Source of the DNA: Planctomycetota bacterium
GTDB taxonomy: Bacteria; Planctomycetota; Planctomycetia; Pirellulales; Thermoguttaceae
Length of the DNA stretch: 8,972 nt
NCBI GenBank assembly: GCA_021784975.1
Contig: JAJYGU010000227.1
Location: 1-8,972 of the forward strand
Direction: 5' to 3'
Part shown: piece by piece, positions 1 through 8,294 of the stretch
How the letters are laid out: each line of letters opens with the position of its first letter
Numbering within the stretch: the first letter of the stretch is position 1
Program-made: the position numbers and the translations under genes
Notes under the pieces: model-generated
The model's database searches: none
The model's input: only the letters and a program-made list of their open reading frames with translations
Told to the model about the DNA's origin: nothing

Positions 1-1
1 T

Positions 2-880
2 CCGCGGGCAGTGCTGTTGTCGCTGCTGATCCAAGGGGTGGTGTGCTACTTGATCGAGTATTTTTGCGCGAGTTACTTCCTCAATCCCGGCTACCCCATG
101 ACCACGGCCGCCAGTTCCAGCGCGCCGATCGGCGACATGATGGTCATCGTCGGCACCTGGCTGTTCGGCAGCCCGGCGGCCGGCTGGTGGTTCATGTTCG
201 TTCAGGCGATCACCGTCTTTCTGGCCTTGGTCGGCACGACGCTGTCGTGCATGAGCACCGGGGCCCGCGTCACCTACGCGATGGGCCGCGACGCTGAAGT
301 ACCCGCCCACTTCGGCATGTTGCACGGCAAGAACCTGACGCCGCACCGGGCCATTTGGACGCTGGCGGGTGTGTCGGCCATCACCGGCATCTTCGCGGTG
401 CTCTTGTATCTTTGCGGCCCGGCGGCCACCGACGCCATGAACAGTGCCTTGACCGATGCCCAGAAGCACAGCCTGTGGTATCCGTCGTTCCTGGTGTTCT
501 CGGCCGCCACCGCCAAGAGCCTGCCCAACAGCCTGCTGATCGTGACCCTGGCCAGCAATTTTGGCACCTTCCTGCTCTACATGCTCACCTGCGGGATTGC
601 GATCGTGGCCTTCCGCGAGCACCAGTCGTTTAACGGTTTCAAGCACGTGGTCATCCCGGTCTTCGGCGTGGTCGCCAACCTGTTGTGCATGCTCTTCTAC
701 CTGGTCGGCCCCTTCATGGTCACCGGGATGAGCAAGCTGGAGCCTTTTATCGCCCTGGGGGTGGCCGCCGCCTGGGGCATTTACGGCGCGGCCTACTTCG
801 TGCTGGCCAGTCGCGCCAAGGGTCGGACGATCCTGTTAGACAGAGATGTGGGCCAGACCAGACCCGCAGGAGTCGCCTAG
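2..880 (+). CDS. APC-superfamily amino acid permease, C-terminal part (5'-truncated by window edge)
   Basis: This is the C-terminal portion of a multi-pass inner-membrane transporter that probably imports amino acids or related amines; the substrate cannot be read from the sequence. The frame is open to the left edge, so the GTG at 11 is probably internal and the true start lies outside. About seven hydrophobic segments are visible, including IQGVVCYLIEYF near the start, the WWFMFVQAITVFLALVG stretch, and the final PFIALGVAAAWGIYGAAYF. The cytoplasmic loop after the third segment reads STGARVTYAMGRDAEVPAHF. This matches the APC pattern (small-x-SR/AR-x-x-YAMxRD-x-x-x-P-x-F) and is the main ground for the call. 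The protein ends in a short polar tail. Its TAG stop (878-880) overlaps the GTG start of the ammonium transporter by one base, so the two are likely co-transcribed and translationally coupled. The family call is firm; substrate is unknown. Confidence 0.85.
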   Translation, partial: PRAVLLSLLIQGVVCYLIEYFCASYFLNPGYPMTTAASSSAPIGDMMVIVGTWLFGSPAAGWWFMFVQAITVFLALVGTTLSCMSTGARVTYAMGRDAEVPAHFGMLHGKNLTPHRAIWTLAGVSAITGIFAVLLYLCGPAATDAMNSALTDAQKHSLWYPSFLVFSAATAKSLPNSLLIVTLASNFGTFLLYMLTCGIAIVAFREHQSFNGFKHVVIPVFGVVANLLCMLFYLVGPFMVTGMSKLEPFIALGVAAAWGIYGAAYFVLASRAKGRTILLDRDVGQTRPAGVA

Positions 881-2325
881 TGCCTCCTCACGCCGTCGTT
901 GGCAGCACGGTGGGATTGGCGTTGATCGCCGCCTTTCTGGTGATGCTGATGCAAGCCGGTTTCGCCCTGGCAGAAACCGGCTTGTGCCGCGCCAGGAATG
1001 CCGCCCACACGATGAGCATGAATCTCATGATTTTTGCCTTGGGTGGCTTCGGTTTTTGGGCCTACGGGTTTGCCGTCGGCTGGGGCAACGGCTGCAATGC
1101 GGCGACGGCAGGGACGGCCTCCCTCTGCCCACTGGGCGCTCCGGTGCTCAACTGCGGCTGGGGTCTGGGGCATATCAGCGACGCAACGGGCGGCCCCGGT
1201 GGCGGTGTGTATCGCTACGGCCTGATCGGCCTGAAGGGCTTCTTCCTGAACGGCTTCAGCGACGCCCACGTGCTGGTGCTCTTCCTCTGCGCGATGGTGC
1301 TGATGAACATTGCCGTCACCATCCCCACCGGCGCCATGGCCGAACGCTGGCGTTGGAGGAACTTTTGTTTGTACGGACTCTGGGCGGCACTTCCCTGCGC
1401 CCTCTACGCCAACTGGGTTTGGGGCGGCGGGTGGCTGGCCCGCAGCGGACTGAACTGGGGACTCGGCCATGGAGCCGTCGATTTCGCCGGCTCCGGCGTG
1501 GTCCACGCCATGGGCGGCATGATTGCCCTGGCGGGCGCTTTGCTCCTTGGCCCGCGGATCGGAAAATACTCTCCGGAGGGCAAGCCGCTTCCCATGCCCG
1601 CCCATCACCTGCCGATGGCCGTGATCGGCACGCTCCTTCTGACCTTCGGCTGGTTCGGCTTCACCTCGGCACCGGCCTTGCTTGGCGGCAACCTGCCGAT
1701 CGGGGTGGTTGTGATCAACACCGCGTTGGCCGGCATGGCCGGGGCGATCGCCGCCATGCTGACCTTGCAACTGAAAGGTCTGAAGCCCGACCCGACCCTC
1801 CTGTGCAACGGTCTGCTTTCCGGCCTGGTGGCCGTTAGCGCCCCCTGTGCGTTCGTGGATAGTTGGGCGGCTGCACTGGTCGGCGCCATCGCAGGAGTGT
1901 TGGTGGTCTTCTGCGTCTTCTTCTTTGAACTGCACCGGATCGATGATCCGGTCGGGGCCATTTCGGTGCACGGCGTTAGCGGCCTTTGGGGCCTGATCTC
2001 GGTCGGTATCTTTGCGAACGGCCAGTGCGGGGCCGGTTGGAACGGCGTCGCTCGCGAGAGCATCCTCCGCGGTCTCGGCAAAGACCTCGGCTACGACGGC
2101 GTCCGCGGCCTTCTGTATGGCGATGCCTCGCAATTGGCGGCCCAACTGCTCGCCGCCGCGGTGTTGGCGGTCTTCGGGTTTCTCACGGCTTACGCCTTCT
2201 TCGGGCTCAGCCACCGGATCACTTCGATTCGTGCCAGCCGGGAGAATGAGCTGGCAGGGCTTGATGGGCCCGAGATGGGGGTGATGGGCTATCCCGACTT
2301 CACCTTGGTCAGCCGCCGCAGTTGA
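880..2325 (+). CDS. amt: Amt-family ammonium transporter
   Basis: This is a membrane channel-transporter for ammonium (Amt/MEP/Rh family, normally a trimer), about 481 aa. I start it at GTG 880 because AGGAG sits 7 nt upstream and the Amt N-terminal helix (VGLALIAAFLVMLMQAGFAL) begins at once; the open frame further upstream overlaps the permease and is not Amt-like. Conserved landmarks, with E. coli AmtB equivalents in brackets: VWGGG with W181 (W148), VDFAGSGVVH with D201 (D160) and H209 (H168), GWFGF with F261 (F215), and ISVHGVSGLWG with H364 (H318). Two positions differ: F107 of AmtB aligns with L141, and S219 aligns with P265. The extracellular region around residues 70-128 and the loop at 380-415 are longer than in AmtB. 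The C-terminal tail ends in the usual LDGPEMG-x-x-x-YPDF region. No glnK (PII) gene follows, although amt-glnK pairs are common. Confidence 0.95.
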   Translation: MPPHAVVGSTVGLALIAAFLVMLMQAGFALAETGLCRARNAAHTMSMNLMIFALGGFGFWAYGFAVGWGNGCNAATAGTASLCPLGAPVLNCGWGLGHISDATGGPGGGVYRYGLIGLKGFFLNGFSDAHVLVLFLCAMVLMNIAVTIPTGAMAERWRWRNFCLYGLWAALPCALYANWVWGGGWLARSGLNWGLGHGAVDFAGSGVVHAMGGMIALAGALLLGPRIGKYSPEGKPLPMPAHHLPMAVIGTLLLTFGWFGFTSAPALLGGNLPIGVVVINTALAGMAGAIAAMLTLQLKGLKPDPTLLCNGLLSGLVAVSAPCAFVDSWAAALVGAIAGVLVVFCVFFFELHRIDDPVGAISVHGVSGLWGLISVGIFANGQCGAGWNGVARESILRGLGKDLGYDGVRGLLYGDASQLAAQLLAAAVLAVFGFLTAYAFFGLSHRITSIRASRENELAGLDGPEMGVMGYPDFTLVSRRS

Positions 2326-2369
2326 GGACCCGCCATCGGAGCAGGTTCCTTCGTCGGCTGGGTGGCATG

Positions 2370-2422
2370 CTCACACGATCCGATACATCGGGTGAGAGCA
2401 TACTCAGAAGGGGACAGTCCCC
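2370..2422. repeat. Hairpin plus GGGGACAGTCCCC palindrome, REP-like
   Basis: CTCAC (2370-2374) pairs with GTGAG (2392-2396), and inside it CCGAT (2380-2384) pairs with ATCGG (2387-2391), leaving a 5-nt bulge. Fourteen bases on lies GGGGACAGTCCCC (2410-2422), with perfect 6-bp arms around a central A. The arrangement resembles a REP-type intergenic palindrome or a transcript-end stabiliser. No T-run follows, so an intrinsic terminator is not supported. Whether it recurs in the genome cannot be seen here. Confidence 0.4.
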
Positions 2423-2603
2423 GCCATGCCGAGCAAGCGGCTGTGGCGCATGACGGCCTGTCGCCGGACCGCGTAAAGAAACTCCGATCAGGCAAGCGAG
2501 GAAGACGGGGGCCTTTGCGGGATCAACGAGAATAACGTTGGGTTGGCTGGATTGCTCCACCGATCCGTTCTTGCGCGAGCTGTTTTGCCGCTTTCGCTGA
2601 AAT

Positions 2604-2637
2604 GGCGTTGACAAAGACAACGCCCGCCAAAGACAAT
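2604..2637 (+). promoter_or_regulatory. Candidate sigma-70-type promoter with overlapping dyad, upstream of the ABC permease gene
   Basis: A consensus -35 box TTGACA (2608-2613) is followed after 18 bp by GACAAT (2632-2637, four of six matches to TATAAT). The -35 lies inside a perfect 7-bp inverted repeat, GGCGTTG (2604-2610) and CAACGCC (2618-2624), with a 7-nt centre. A protein bound to this dyad would block the promoter, so it could be an operator. The start of transcription would fall near 2644, giving a leader of roughly 45 nt that contains a hairpin (AGTC-GGT 2656-2663 with ACC-GACT 2669-2675). Confidence 0.4.
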
Positions 2638-2687
2638 ACCAGACTAGGTGTGTTTAGTCCGGTGCGGGACCGACTGCGAGGCGCTGG

Positions 2688-3821
2688 ATGCGTTTCTATA
2701 CCTTTGTCTTGAAAAATATATTGCGCCGCCGCGTCCGCTCGGCGTTGACCGTGATTGGCATGGCGGTGGCCGTGGGCGCGGTGGTGGCCCTGGTGGGCAT
2801 CTCCCGCGGCTTTGAGCGTTCCTTTCTAGCCATCTATCAACGCGAGAAGGTCGACCTGATCATCCAGCAGCGCGGCGTGAAGCAAAAGCTGACCAGTGTG
2901 CTCGACGCCGGCCTGGGAAAAAAGATCGCCGAGGTGCCGGGCGTGAAGACCGTCAACTCGGGCCTGGTCGATTTCACCTCGATGGACGAGTTGGGGCCGG
3001 TGGGAGTTCTGGTGCAGGGCTGGGAAGTGGATTCGCCCATGATGCGCCATCTGAACATCCTGACCGGCGGCCGGCCGTTGGAAGCCAGCGATAAGAATTG
3101 CCTCTTGCTCGGTGAACGCCTGGCCCTCAGCTTGGATAAGAAGGTGGGCGACACGCTCAAGGTCTTCGACGACGCCACCTATACCGTCCGCGGCATCTTC
3201 AAGAGCAACACGGTCTACGAAAACGGCGGCATGGTCGTGCCGCTGGCCGATCTGCAGCGGTTCATGGGCCGCCGCGGCCAGGTGAGCGGCTTTACGGTGA
3301 CGGTCGACCAGCCCGACCACAAAGCCGAGGTCGAACGCATCCGCCACGCCATCGAGGCCCTGGGCAAGAATCTCGAAGTCACCCCGACCATCGACTTCGT
3401 CAACTCCACCCAGGAGATCGTTTTTATCCGCGCCATGGCGTGGATTACCTCGGCCGTGGCCTTGGTGATCGGCGCGGTCGGCATGCTCAACACGATGGTG
3501 ATGTCGGTGTTCGAGCGGACCCGTGAGATCGGCATCCTCCGGGCAATCGGTTGGGGCCGTTGGCGAGTGATCCGCATGATCCTGATGGAGTCGATGGTTT
3601 TGAGCCTGGCTGGCGGCGCGGTGGGGGCGGCCGGGGCCGTGCTGTTGACCCGGGTGTTAAGCAACCAGCCCGCCGTTTCCGGCATGATCGACAGCTACGT
3701 GGCTCCCGATGTGATCGCCCAAGGTTTTCTGATTGCCCTGTGTGTGGGTCTGCTGGGGGCCGCCTATCCGGCGTACCGCGGCGCACAACTATTGCCCACC
3801 GAAGCCCTCCGCCATGAATAA
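2688..3821 (+). CDS. FtsX/MacB-like ABC transporter permease
   Basis: This 377-aa integral membrane subunit belongs to a MacB/LolCE-type ABC exporter. The family uses ATP to power extrusion or lipoprotein release across the envelope; the substrate is unknown. The layout is typical: a short basic N-terminus (LKNILRRRVRS), TM1 at about residues 20-39, a long extracytoplasmic MacB_PCD-like domain (about 40-245), then three TM segments near 247-272, 299-322 and 342-361. The cytoplasmic loop after TM2 carries ERTREIGILRAIGW, the conserved coupling-loop motif of FtsX permeases, and the C-terminus ends AAYPAYRGAQLLPTEALRHE, the usual P-x-x-A/R...L-x-P-x-EALR ending. The ATG at 2688 has GAGG (2678-2681) six bases upstream. 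Its stop overlaps the ATPase start by 8 nt. No membrane-fusion (adaptor) gene is next to it in this window. Confidence 0.92.
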   Translation: MRFYTFVLKNILRRRVRSALTVIGMAVAVGAVVALVGISRGFERSFLAIYQREKVDLIIQQRGVKQKLTSVLDAGLGKKIAEVPGVKTVNSGLVDFTSMDELGPVGVLVQGWEVDSPMMRHLNILTGGRPLEASDKNCLLLGERLALSLDKKVGDTLKVFDDATYTVRGIFKSNTVYENGGMVVPLADLQRFMGRRGQVSGFTVTVDQPDHKAEVERIRHAIEALGKNLEVTPTIDFVNSTQEIVFIRAMAWITSAVALVIGAVGMLNTMVMSVFERTREIGILRAIGWGRWRVIRMILMESMVLSLAGGAVGAAGAVLLTRVLSNQPAVSGMIDSYVAPDVIAQGFLIALCVGLLGAAYPAYRGAQLLPTEALRHE

Positions 3822-4548
3822 GCCTAAGCACGACCCCTTCCTGTTCCGCACCGAGCAACTGTGCAAGCTCTATCCCGACGGCCAGGTGCACGCGGTGGAG
3901 GACGTCAACATCACCGTCCGCCGCGGCGAGTACGTGGCCATCATGGGCCCCAGCGGCAGCGGCAAATCGACCCTGCTGAATCTGCTCGGGGCGTTGGACC
4001 GGCCGACCTCGGGCGAAGTCTACATCGACGGCATGCGCCTTTCGAAGGTGCGAAACGTCGACCGCCTGCGTTCGCGGATGTTGGGCTTCGTGTTCCAGTC
4101 GTTTCATCTGCTGCCGATCCTCACCGCGGTGGAGAACGTGCAGGTGCCCATGTTCGAGGGGCGGTTGTCGGCCTCCGCGCGGATTGCCCGGGCTAAGGAG
4201 CTGCTCGATCTGGTGGGCCTCGGCCACCGCATCCACCACATGCCGCAAAAACTCTCGGTTGGGGAGCGGCAGCGGGTGGCCATCGCCCGCGCCCTGGCCA
4301 ATGAACCGATCGCCCTGCTGGCCGACGAGCCGACCGGGAACCTCGACTCGGTGGCTGCCGAGGGGATTTTCGAGCTCTTCGCCCGCCTGCATCGGGAGGA
4401 GGGCATGACCATCGTGCTGATCACCCACGACGAAGAGCTCGGCCGCCGCGCCCAACGGCTGGTGCGGATGCAGGACGGCCACATCAAGTCGGACGTCTTC
4501 TCCGCCCGCCGCCGCCTCCGCACCCCTCTGCCGCCGTTTGCGGTGTAG
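3814..4548 (+). CDS. ABC transporter ATP-binding protein, MacB/LolD type
   Basis: This 244-aa cytoplasmic ATPase drives the preceding FtsX-like permease. All nucleotide-binding motifs are intact: Walker A GPSGSGKST (45-53), Q-loop Gln95 in FVFQSFHLLP, signature LSVGE (147-151), Walker B IALLADEP ending at Glu172, D-loop NLD (176-178) and the switch His205 in LITHD. The signature has Val where LSGGE is usual. The insert VRNVDRLRSRMLGFVFQ matches the LolD/MacB branch. The start chosen is ATG 3814, which overlaps the permease stop by 8 nt and gives a normal N-terminus; longer in-frame starts reach into the permease gene and are unlikely. There is no strong Shine-Dalgarno, consistent with coupled translation. 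A short basic, proline-rich tail (SARRRLRTPLPPF) follows the last fold element. The gene converges on the DUF1559 gene 7 bp downstream. Confidence 0.95.
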   Translation: MNKPKHDPFLFRTEQLCKLYPDGQVHAVEDVNITVRRGEYVAIMGPSGSGKSTLLNLLGALDRPTSGEVYIDGMRLSKVRNVDRLRSRMLGFVFQSFHLLPILTAVENVQVPMFEGRLSASARIARAKELLDLVGLGHRIHHMPQKLSVGERQRVAIARALANEPIALLADEPTGNLDSVAAEGIFELFARLHREEGMTIVLITHDEELGRRAQRLVRMQDGHIKSDVFSARRRLRTPLPPFAV

Positions 4549-4555
4549 CGATCGT

Positions 4556-5641
4556 CTAATACATGCTAGCGTCGAGGGCCTGGCCGTCGGCACGGTTGCC
4601 GAGCGCCCAGTGGATGCTCTGGCTGATGCCGTAGCTGATCTGATGCACCGAGCCGTCGCAGAACGCCATGTTGAAGGCGCCGGCATGGGCGCTGCCGAAA
4701 AACTCCAGGCCCCAGTTCCCCGCCACATCTTGCCGTGGCTGAAGAAGGGGGCTTGGCTCGGGGAGTCCTGTAAAGCGGGTAGTCTCCAGAAAGGAACCGC
4801 AGTAGGCGCAGTGCATATCGGCTACATCGTCGCCATCGATATAATGGTACGCGTTCATATACTTCTCGCCGCACAGGTAGGTGTTGCTGGAGCCGTCAGA
4901 AATCTGGGCCATGGTGATCGCGATGAACGGAACGACTATCCCGCCTTGACCCGTGGGCGTGGCCAGGGTACCCGATCGGATGGCCTCCACGGTTGCAGCA
5001 TTCAGACTTGCATCAGCGGCCGCCGTACCTACGACGCCGGCATTATTATTCTCGAAATCCTGAGCAGCCGGGCTCAGCGGAAGGGGGAAGCAGAACCCAT
5101 TCGCAGCATAGTCGGAACGGGCCGCACTGGTTACGCCGGTTGCCTTGGTGGCGGCGAGCGTGGTCGCGCTCGCGTCCCAGACGTAAAAATATTGATTCGA
5201 CGCATAAAGTACCGGGTACGACTGCACCGGACGGCGGCTTGGGCAATACATGGTGCTCAGGGGCGTCTGGGCGACCGTCCTCGCGGTGTCTTGCAAAGTT
5301 GTGCCAGTCTGGCCCTGTTGTGCCTTGTAGAGCGGCGACTGCTCGATGTAGGGGAGAATGTTGAACAGCCACCCGCCTGGCTGCGTCAGGCCGACGCCCG
5401 CGTCAGGATGCCCCATTGTAAACACCGTCCAGCCAGCGGTGGGGAACGCCTTCACGGCCGATTCGTGATTCAAACCGCCGAGCGCAAGCTGCTTGAGATT
5501 GTTAACGCACTGCGACCGGCGAGCGGCTTCCCGCGCCGCCTGCACCGCCGGCAACAAGAGCGAAATCAGGATGCCGCTGATCGCGATGACCACCAACAGC
5601 TCTACCAGCGTGAAACCACGAACGAGTTTGGACGACCTCAT
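4556..5641 (-). CDS. DUF1559 family protein with type IV prepilin-like N-terminus
   Basis: This 361-aa protein is of the DUF1559 / H-x9-DG class, numerous in planctomycetes. It is presumably processed and anchored or assembled like a pseudopilin; its precise role is not established. The N-terminus MRSSKLVRG-FTLVELLVVIA is a class III (prepilin) signal with likely cleavage between Gly9 and Phe10, and Glu14 as the conserved fifth residue of the mature form. A hydrophobic helix runs to about residue 33, then comes the family pattern AVQAAREAARRSQC-x-NNLKQLAL. Later landmarks are RSDYAANG (175-182), ISDGSSNTYLCGEK (247-260) and FGSAHAGAFNMAFCDGSVH with His319 and Asp329-Gly330 forming H-x9-DG, followed by ALGNRADG. 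The ATG at 5641 is chosen because GAGGAGGT lies 7 nt upstream; an in-frame start 48 bases earlier lacks this. Seven cysteines occur in the predicted mature part. Confidence 0.95.
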   Translation of the reverse strand: MRSSKLVRGFTLVELLVVIAISGILISLLLPAVQAAREAARRSQCVNNLKQLALGGLNHESAVKAFPTAGWTVFTMGHPDAGVGLTQPGGWLFNILPYIEQSPLYKAQQGQTGTTLQDTARTVAQTPLSTMYCPSRRPVQSYPVLYASNQYFYVWDASATTLAATKATGVTSAARSDYAANGFCFPLPLSPAAQDFENNNAGVVGTAAADASLNAATVEAIRSGTLATPTGQGGIVVPFIAITMAQISDGSSNTYLCGEKYMNAYHYIDGDDVADMHCAYCGSFLETTRFTGLPEPSPLLQPRQDVAGNWGLEFFGSAHAGAFNMAFCDGSVHQISYGISQSIHWALGNRADGQALDASMY

Positions 5642-5729
5642 GGCACGCACCTCCTCAGCAGTTAAGGGTGAACCGGACAGACCACGCACAGTCTAGGAAC
5701 CCAGCAACCTGACACTGTGGATATGGCCA

Positions 5730-5757
5730 ACGATTGCACATATCGCGTTGCAATCGT
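5730..5757. promoter_or_regulatory. Inverted repeat ACGATTGCA-N10-TGCAATCGT upstream of the DUF1559 gene
   Basis: Perfect 9-bp arms (5730-5738 and 5749-5757) are separated by 10 bp. It lies about 90 bp upstream of the DUF1559 start codon. It could be a dimeric regulator site or, if transcribed, a 5'-leader hairpin. No T-tract is attached, so it does not look like a terminator. Confidence 0.45.
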
Positions 5758-5767
5758 CTATAACCAG

Positions 5768-5793
5768 AAAGTGGCATATTCGTGAGCCACTTT
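5768..5793. promoter_or_regulatory. Inverted repeat AAAGTGGC-N10-GCCACTTT upstream of the DUF1559 gene
   Basis: Perfect 8-bp arms (5768-5775 and 5786-5793) are separated by 10 bp, the same spacing as the neighbouring dyad. The two centres are 37 bp apart. It is a candidate operator or leader hairpin. TTT follows on the + strand and the complementary AAA precedes, but no upstream gene needs termination here. Confidence 0.4.
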
Positions 5794-5888
5794 ACTCGTC
5801 CAGATCGCCGCTGCAACTGCGAAAGTGTGGCCTCGCTGCCCAGCAAAATGCGACTGTTCGGCCGGGCGTTTCCGACCCCGTCCCCCCC

Positions 5889-5917
5889 TTTACCCGTCCC
5901 GGCCGGTGGACTAGACT
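5889..5917 (+). promoter_or_regulatory. Candidate promoter of tRNA-Asp
   Basis: TTTACC (5889-5894) and TAGACT (5912-5917) each match the sigma-70 consensus at four of six positions and are separated by the ideal 17 bp. Transcription would begin near 5924, about 9 nt before the mature tRNA 5' end. Supported by spacing and position only. Confidence 0.45.
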
Positions 5918-5932
5918 TAGGCAAGAGATTTT

Positions 5933-7752
<1,820 letters not shown>

Positions 7753-7763
7753 GATGTCGCCTT

Positions 7764-7991
7764 TCAATTCTCTTCGTTCTCTGGGATTCGCTGCCAAGCG
7801 ACATCGCTGGCAGATGAGTGATATCCCGACTCTTGAGGGGCTGTATACCAGGCTTCGCCGGTTAATGTGTTGCATCGAAACAGCCGGCGCGAAGCGGTGT
7901 GAAACGAGAAATGATTTGACCACCAACAACCAATCGCCAGCCCCAACAGAAAAGTGGCCGTGGAACAAAGGATGCACTTCTTGAGAGTCAT
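7764..7991 (-). CDS. Small membrane-anchored protein of unknown function
   Basis: This 75-aa protein begins MTLKKCILCS and has one hydrophobic segment (about residues 9-25, TATFLLGLAIGCWW), consistent with an uncleaved signal anchor. LAIGC at 18-22 only loosely resembles a lipobox. The soluble part (about 30-75) contains RCNTLTGEAWYTAP and later AWQRIPE. This recalls the short R-x-(D/N)-T-x-TGE-x-(W) ... W-x-x-(I/V) pattern of many small bacterial proteins, a resemblance from memory rather than a search. Evidence that it is real: AGGA six bases before the ATG, an ATGA overlap with the HTH gene upstream, and an 11-bp gap to the integrase downstream. Function is unknown; position suggests co-expression with the integrase. 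Confidence 0.7.
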   Translation of the reverse strand: MTLKKCILCSTATFLLGLAIGCWWSNHFSFHTASRRLFRCNTLTGEAWYTAPQESGYHSSASDVAWQRIPENEEN

Positions 7992-8275
7992 CGTTTTTCC
8001 TTTCGTTTCGCCTTGATTTTCGCCAGTGTCGGCCGTGCCAGGTTTTCCGGCGTCGGTTCCGGCGGCACGGCGTCGGGGTCCGGCGTTAGCCGAAGCCCCA
8101 AGTATGCGGCCAGCCGGTCGGCCTTGTCGAGCCGGACGGACATTTCGCCCCGAGCAAATCGCCGAAGATTGCTTTCGGGGATCCCCGTTTCCTTGGCAAT
8201 TCGGTAGCGGGTCAAACCGCTTCGCTCGATTGCGGCCCTCAGCACGTCGGTCAGTGTCGATTTCCGTTTGCTCAT
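7988..8275 (-). CDS. Small Xre/Cro-type helix-turn-helix protein
   Basis: This 95-aa DNA-binding protein is probably the element's regulator (repressor or excision control). Residues 20-60 read GLTRYRIAKETGIPESNLRRFARGEMSVRLDKADRLAAYLG. This has the Xre five-helix signature: a helix-turn-helix at about 22-42 with the recognition helix ESNLRRFARGE, then LDKADRLAAYLGL as the fourth helix. The C-terminus is proline-rich then strongly basic (KIKAKRKEKR). ATG 8275 is chosen because the HTH fold begins soon after; the frame is open for 38 more codons upstream but has only a TTG start and an Arg/Asp-rich sequence without homology features. No strong Shine-Dalgarno precedes 8275. The stop overlaps the next gene's start as ATGA. 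The dyads at 8356-8374 and 8411-8472 upstream are candidate operators. Confidence 0.85.
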   Translation of the reverse strand: MSKRKSTLTDVLRAAIERSGLTRYRIAKETGIPESNLRRFARGEMSVRLDKADRLAAYLGLRLTPDPDAVPPEPTPENLARPTLAKIKAKRKEKR

Positions 8276-8294
8276 AGCGTCATTAGTAACAGTA

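Larger units (their letters stand above)
2326..2687. other. Intergenic region between amt and the ABC permease gene
   Basis: This is 362 bp with no convincing gene. The open frames on the minus strand are low in hydrophobic content, rich in Arg/Ser/Pro and lack a ribosome site. It holds an imperfect hairpin (2370-2396), a perfect 13-base palindrome (2410-2422), a dyad overlapping a promoter candidate (2604-2637) and a leader hairpin (2656-2675) in front of the ABC permease gene. No T-tract terminator for amt was seen. Confidence 0.6.
5642..5932. other. Intergenic region between the DUF1559 gene and tRNA-Asp
   Basis: This is 291 bp with divergent genes on either side and no convincing coding frame. 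It holds the DUF1559 Shine-Dalgarno, two tandem inverted repeats (5730-5757 and 5768-5793), a GC-rich 8-bp inverted repeat with a 31-nt spacer (5859-5866 and 5898-5905), and the tRNA promoter candidate. I could not assign a convincing -35/-10 pair for the DUF1559 gene. Confidence 0.6.

Noticed and set aside
685..879. Upstream extension of the amt frame
   Set aside because: It overlaps the permease coding region in another frame, is arginine- and glycine-rich without membrane character, and GTG 880 has a Shine-Dalgarno at proper distance.
877..2214. Long minus-strand open frame (445 aa) opposite amt
   Set aside because: Shadow frame of GC-rich coding sequence: composition is Ala/Gly/His/Gln-rich with no domain, while the plus strand encodes a clear Amt protein.
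3487..4728. Long minus-strand open frame (413 aa) opposite the ABC genes
   Set aside because: It spans the junction of two real plus-strand genes and the end of the DUF1559 gene, and its translation is low-complexity His/Arg/Pro sequence.
4538..5665. Plus-strand open frame (375 aa) opposite the DUF1559 gene
   Set aside because: The minus strand has full DUF1559 landmarks and a strong ribosome site; the plus frame has neither domain nor Shine-Dalgarno.
5687..5719. CACAGT ... ACTGTG inverted repeat with 21-nt spacer
   Set aside because: Arms of only 6 bp with a long loop; not better than chance in this region.
5655..5924. Minus-strand 89-aa frame between the DUF1559 gene and tRNA-Asp
   Set aside because: No ribosome site, no recognisable features, and it covers the dyads and the tRNA promoter; treated as non-coding.
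7753..7977. N-terminal extension of the integrase to a start at 7977
   Set aside because: The extension overlaps nearly all of the small membrane-protein gene, shows no family features, and the internal ATG at 7752 has a good Shine-Dalgarno and starts the recognisable N-terminus MGTVYKETF.
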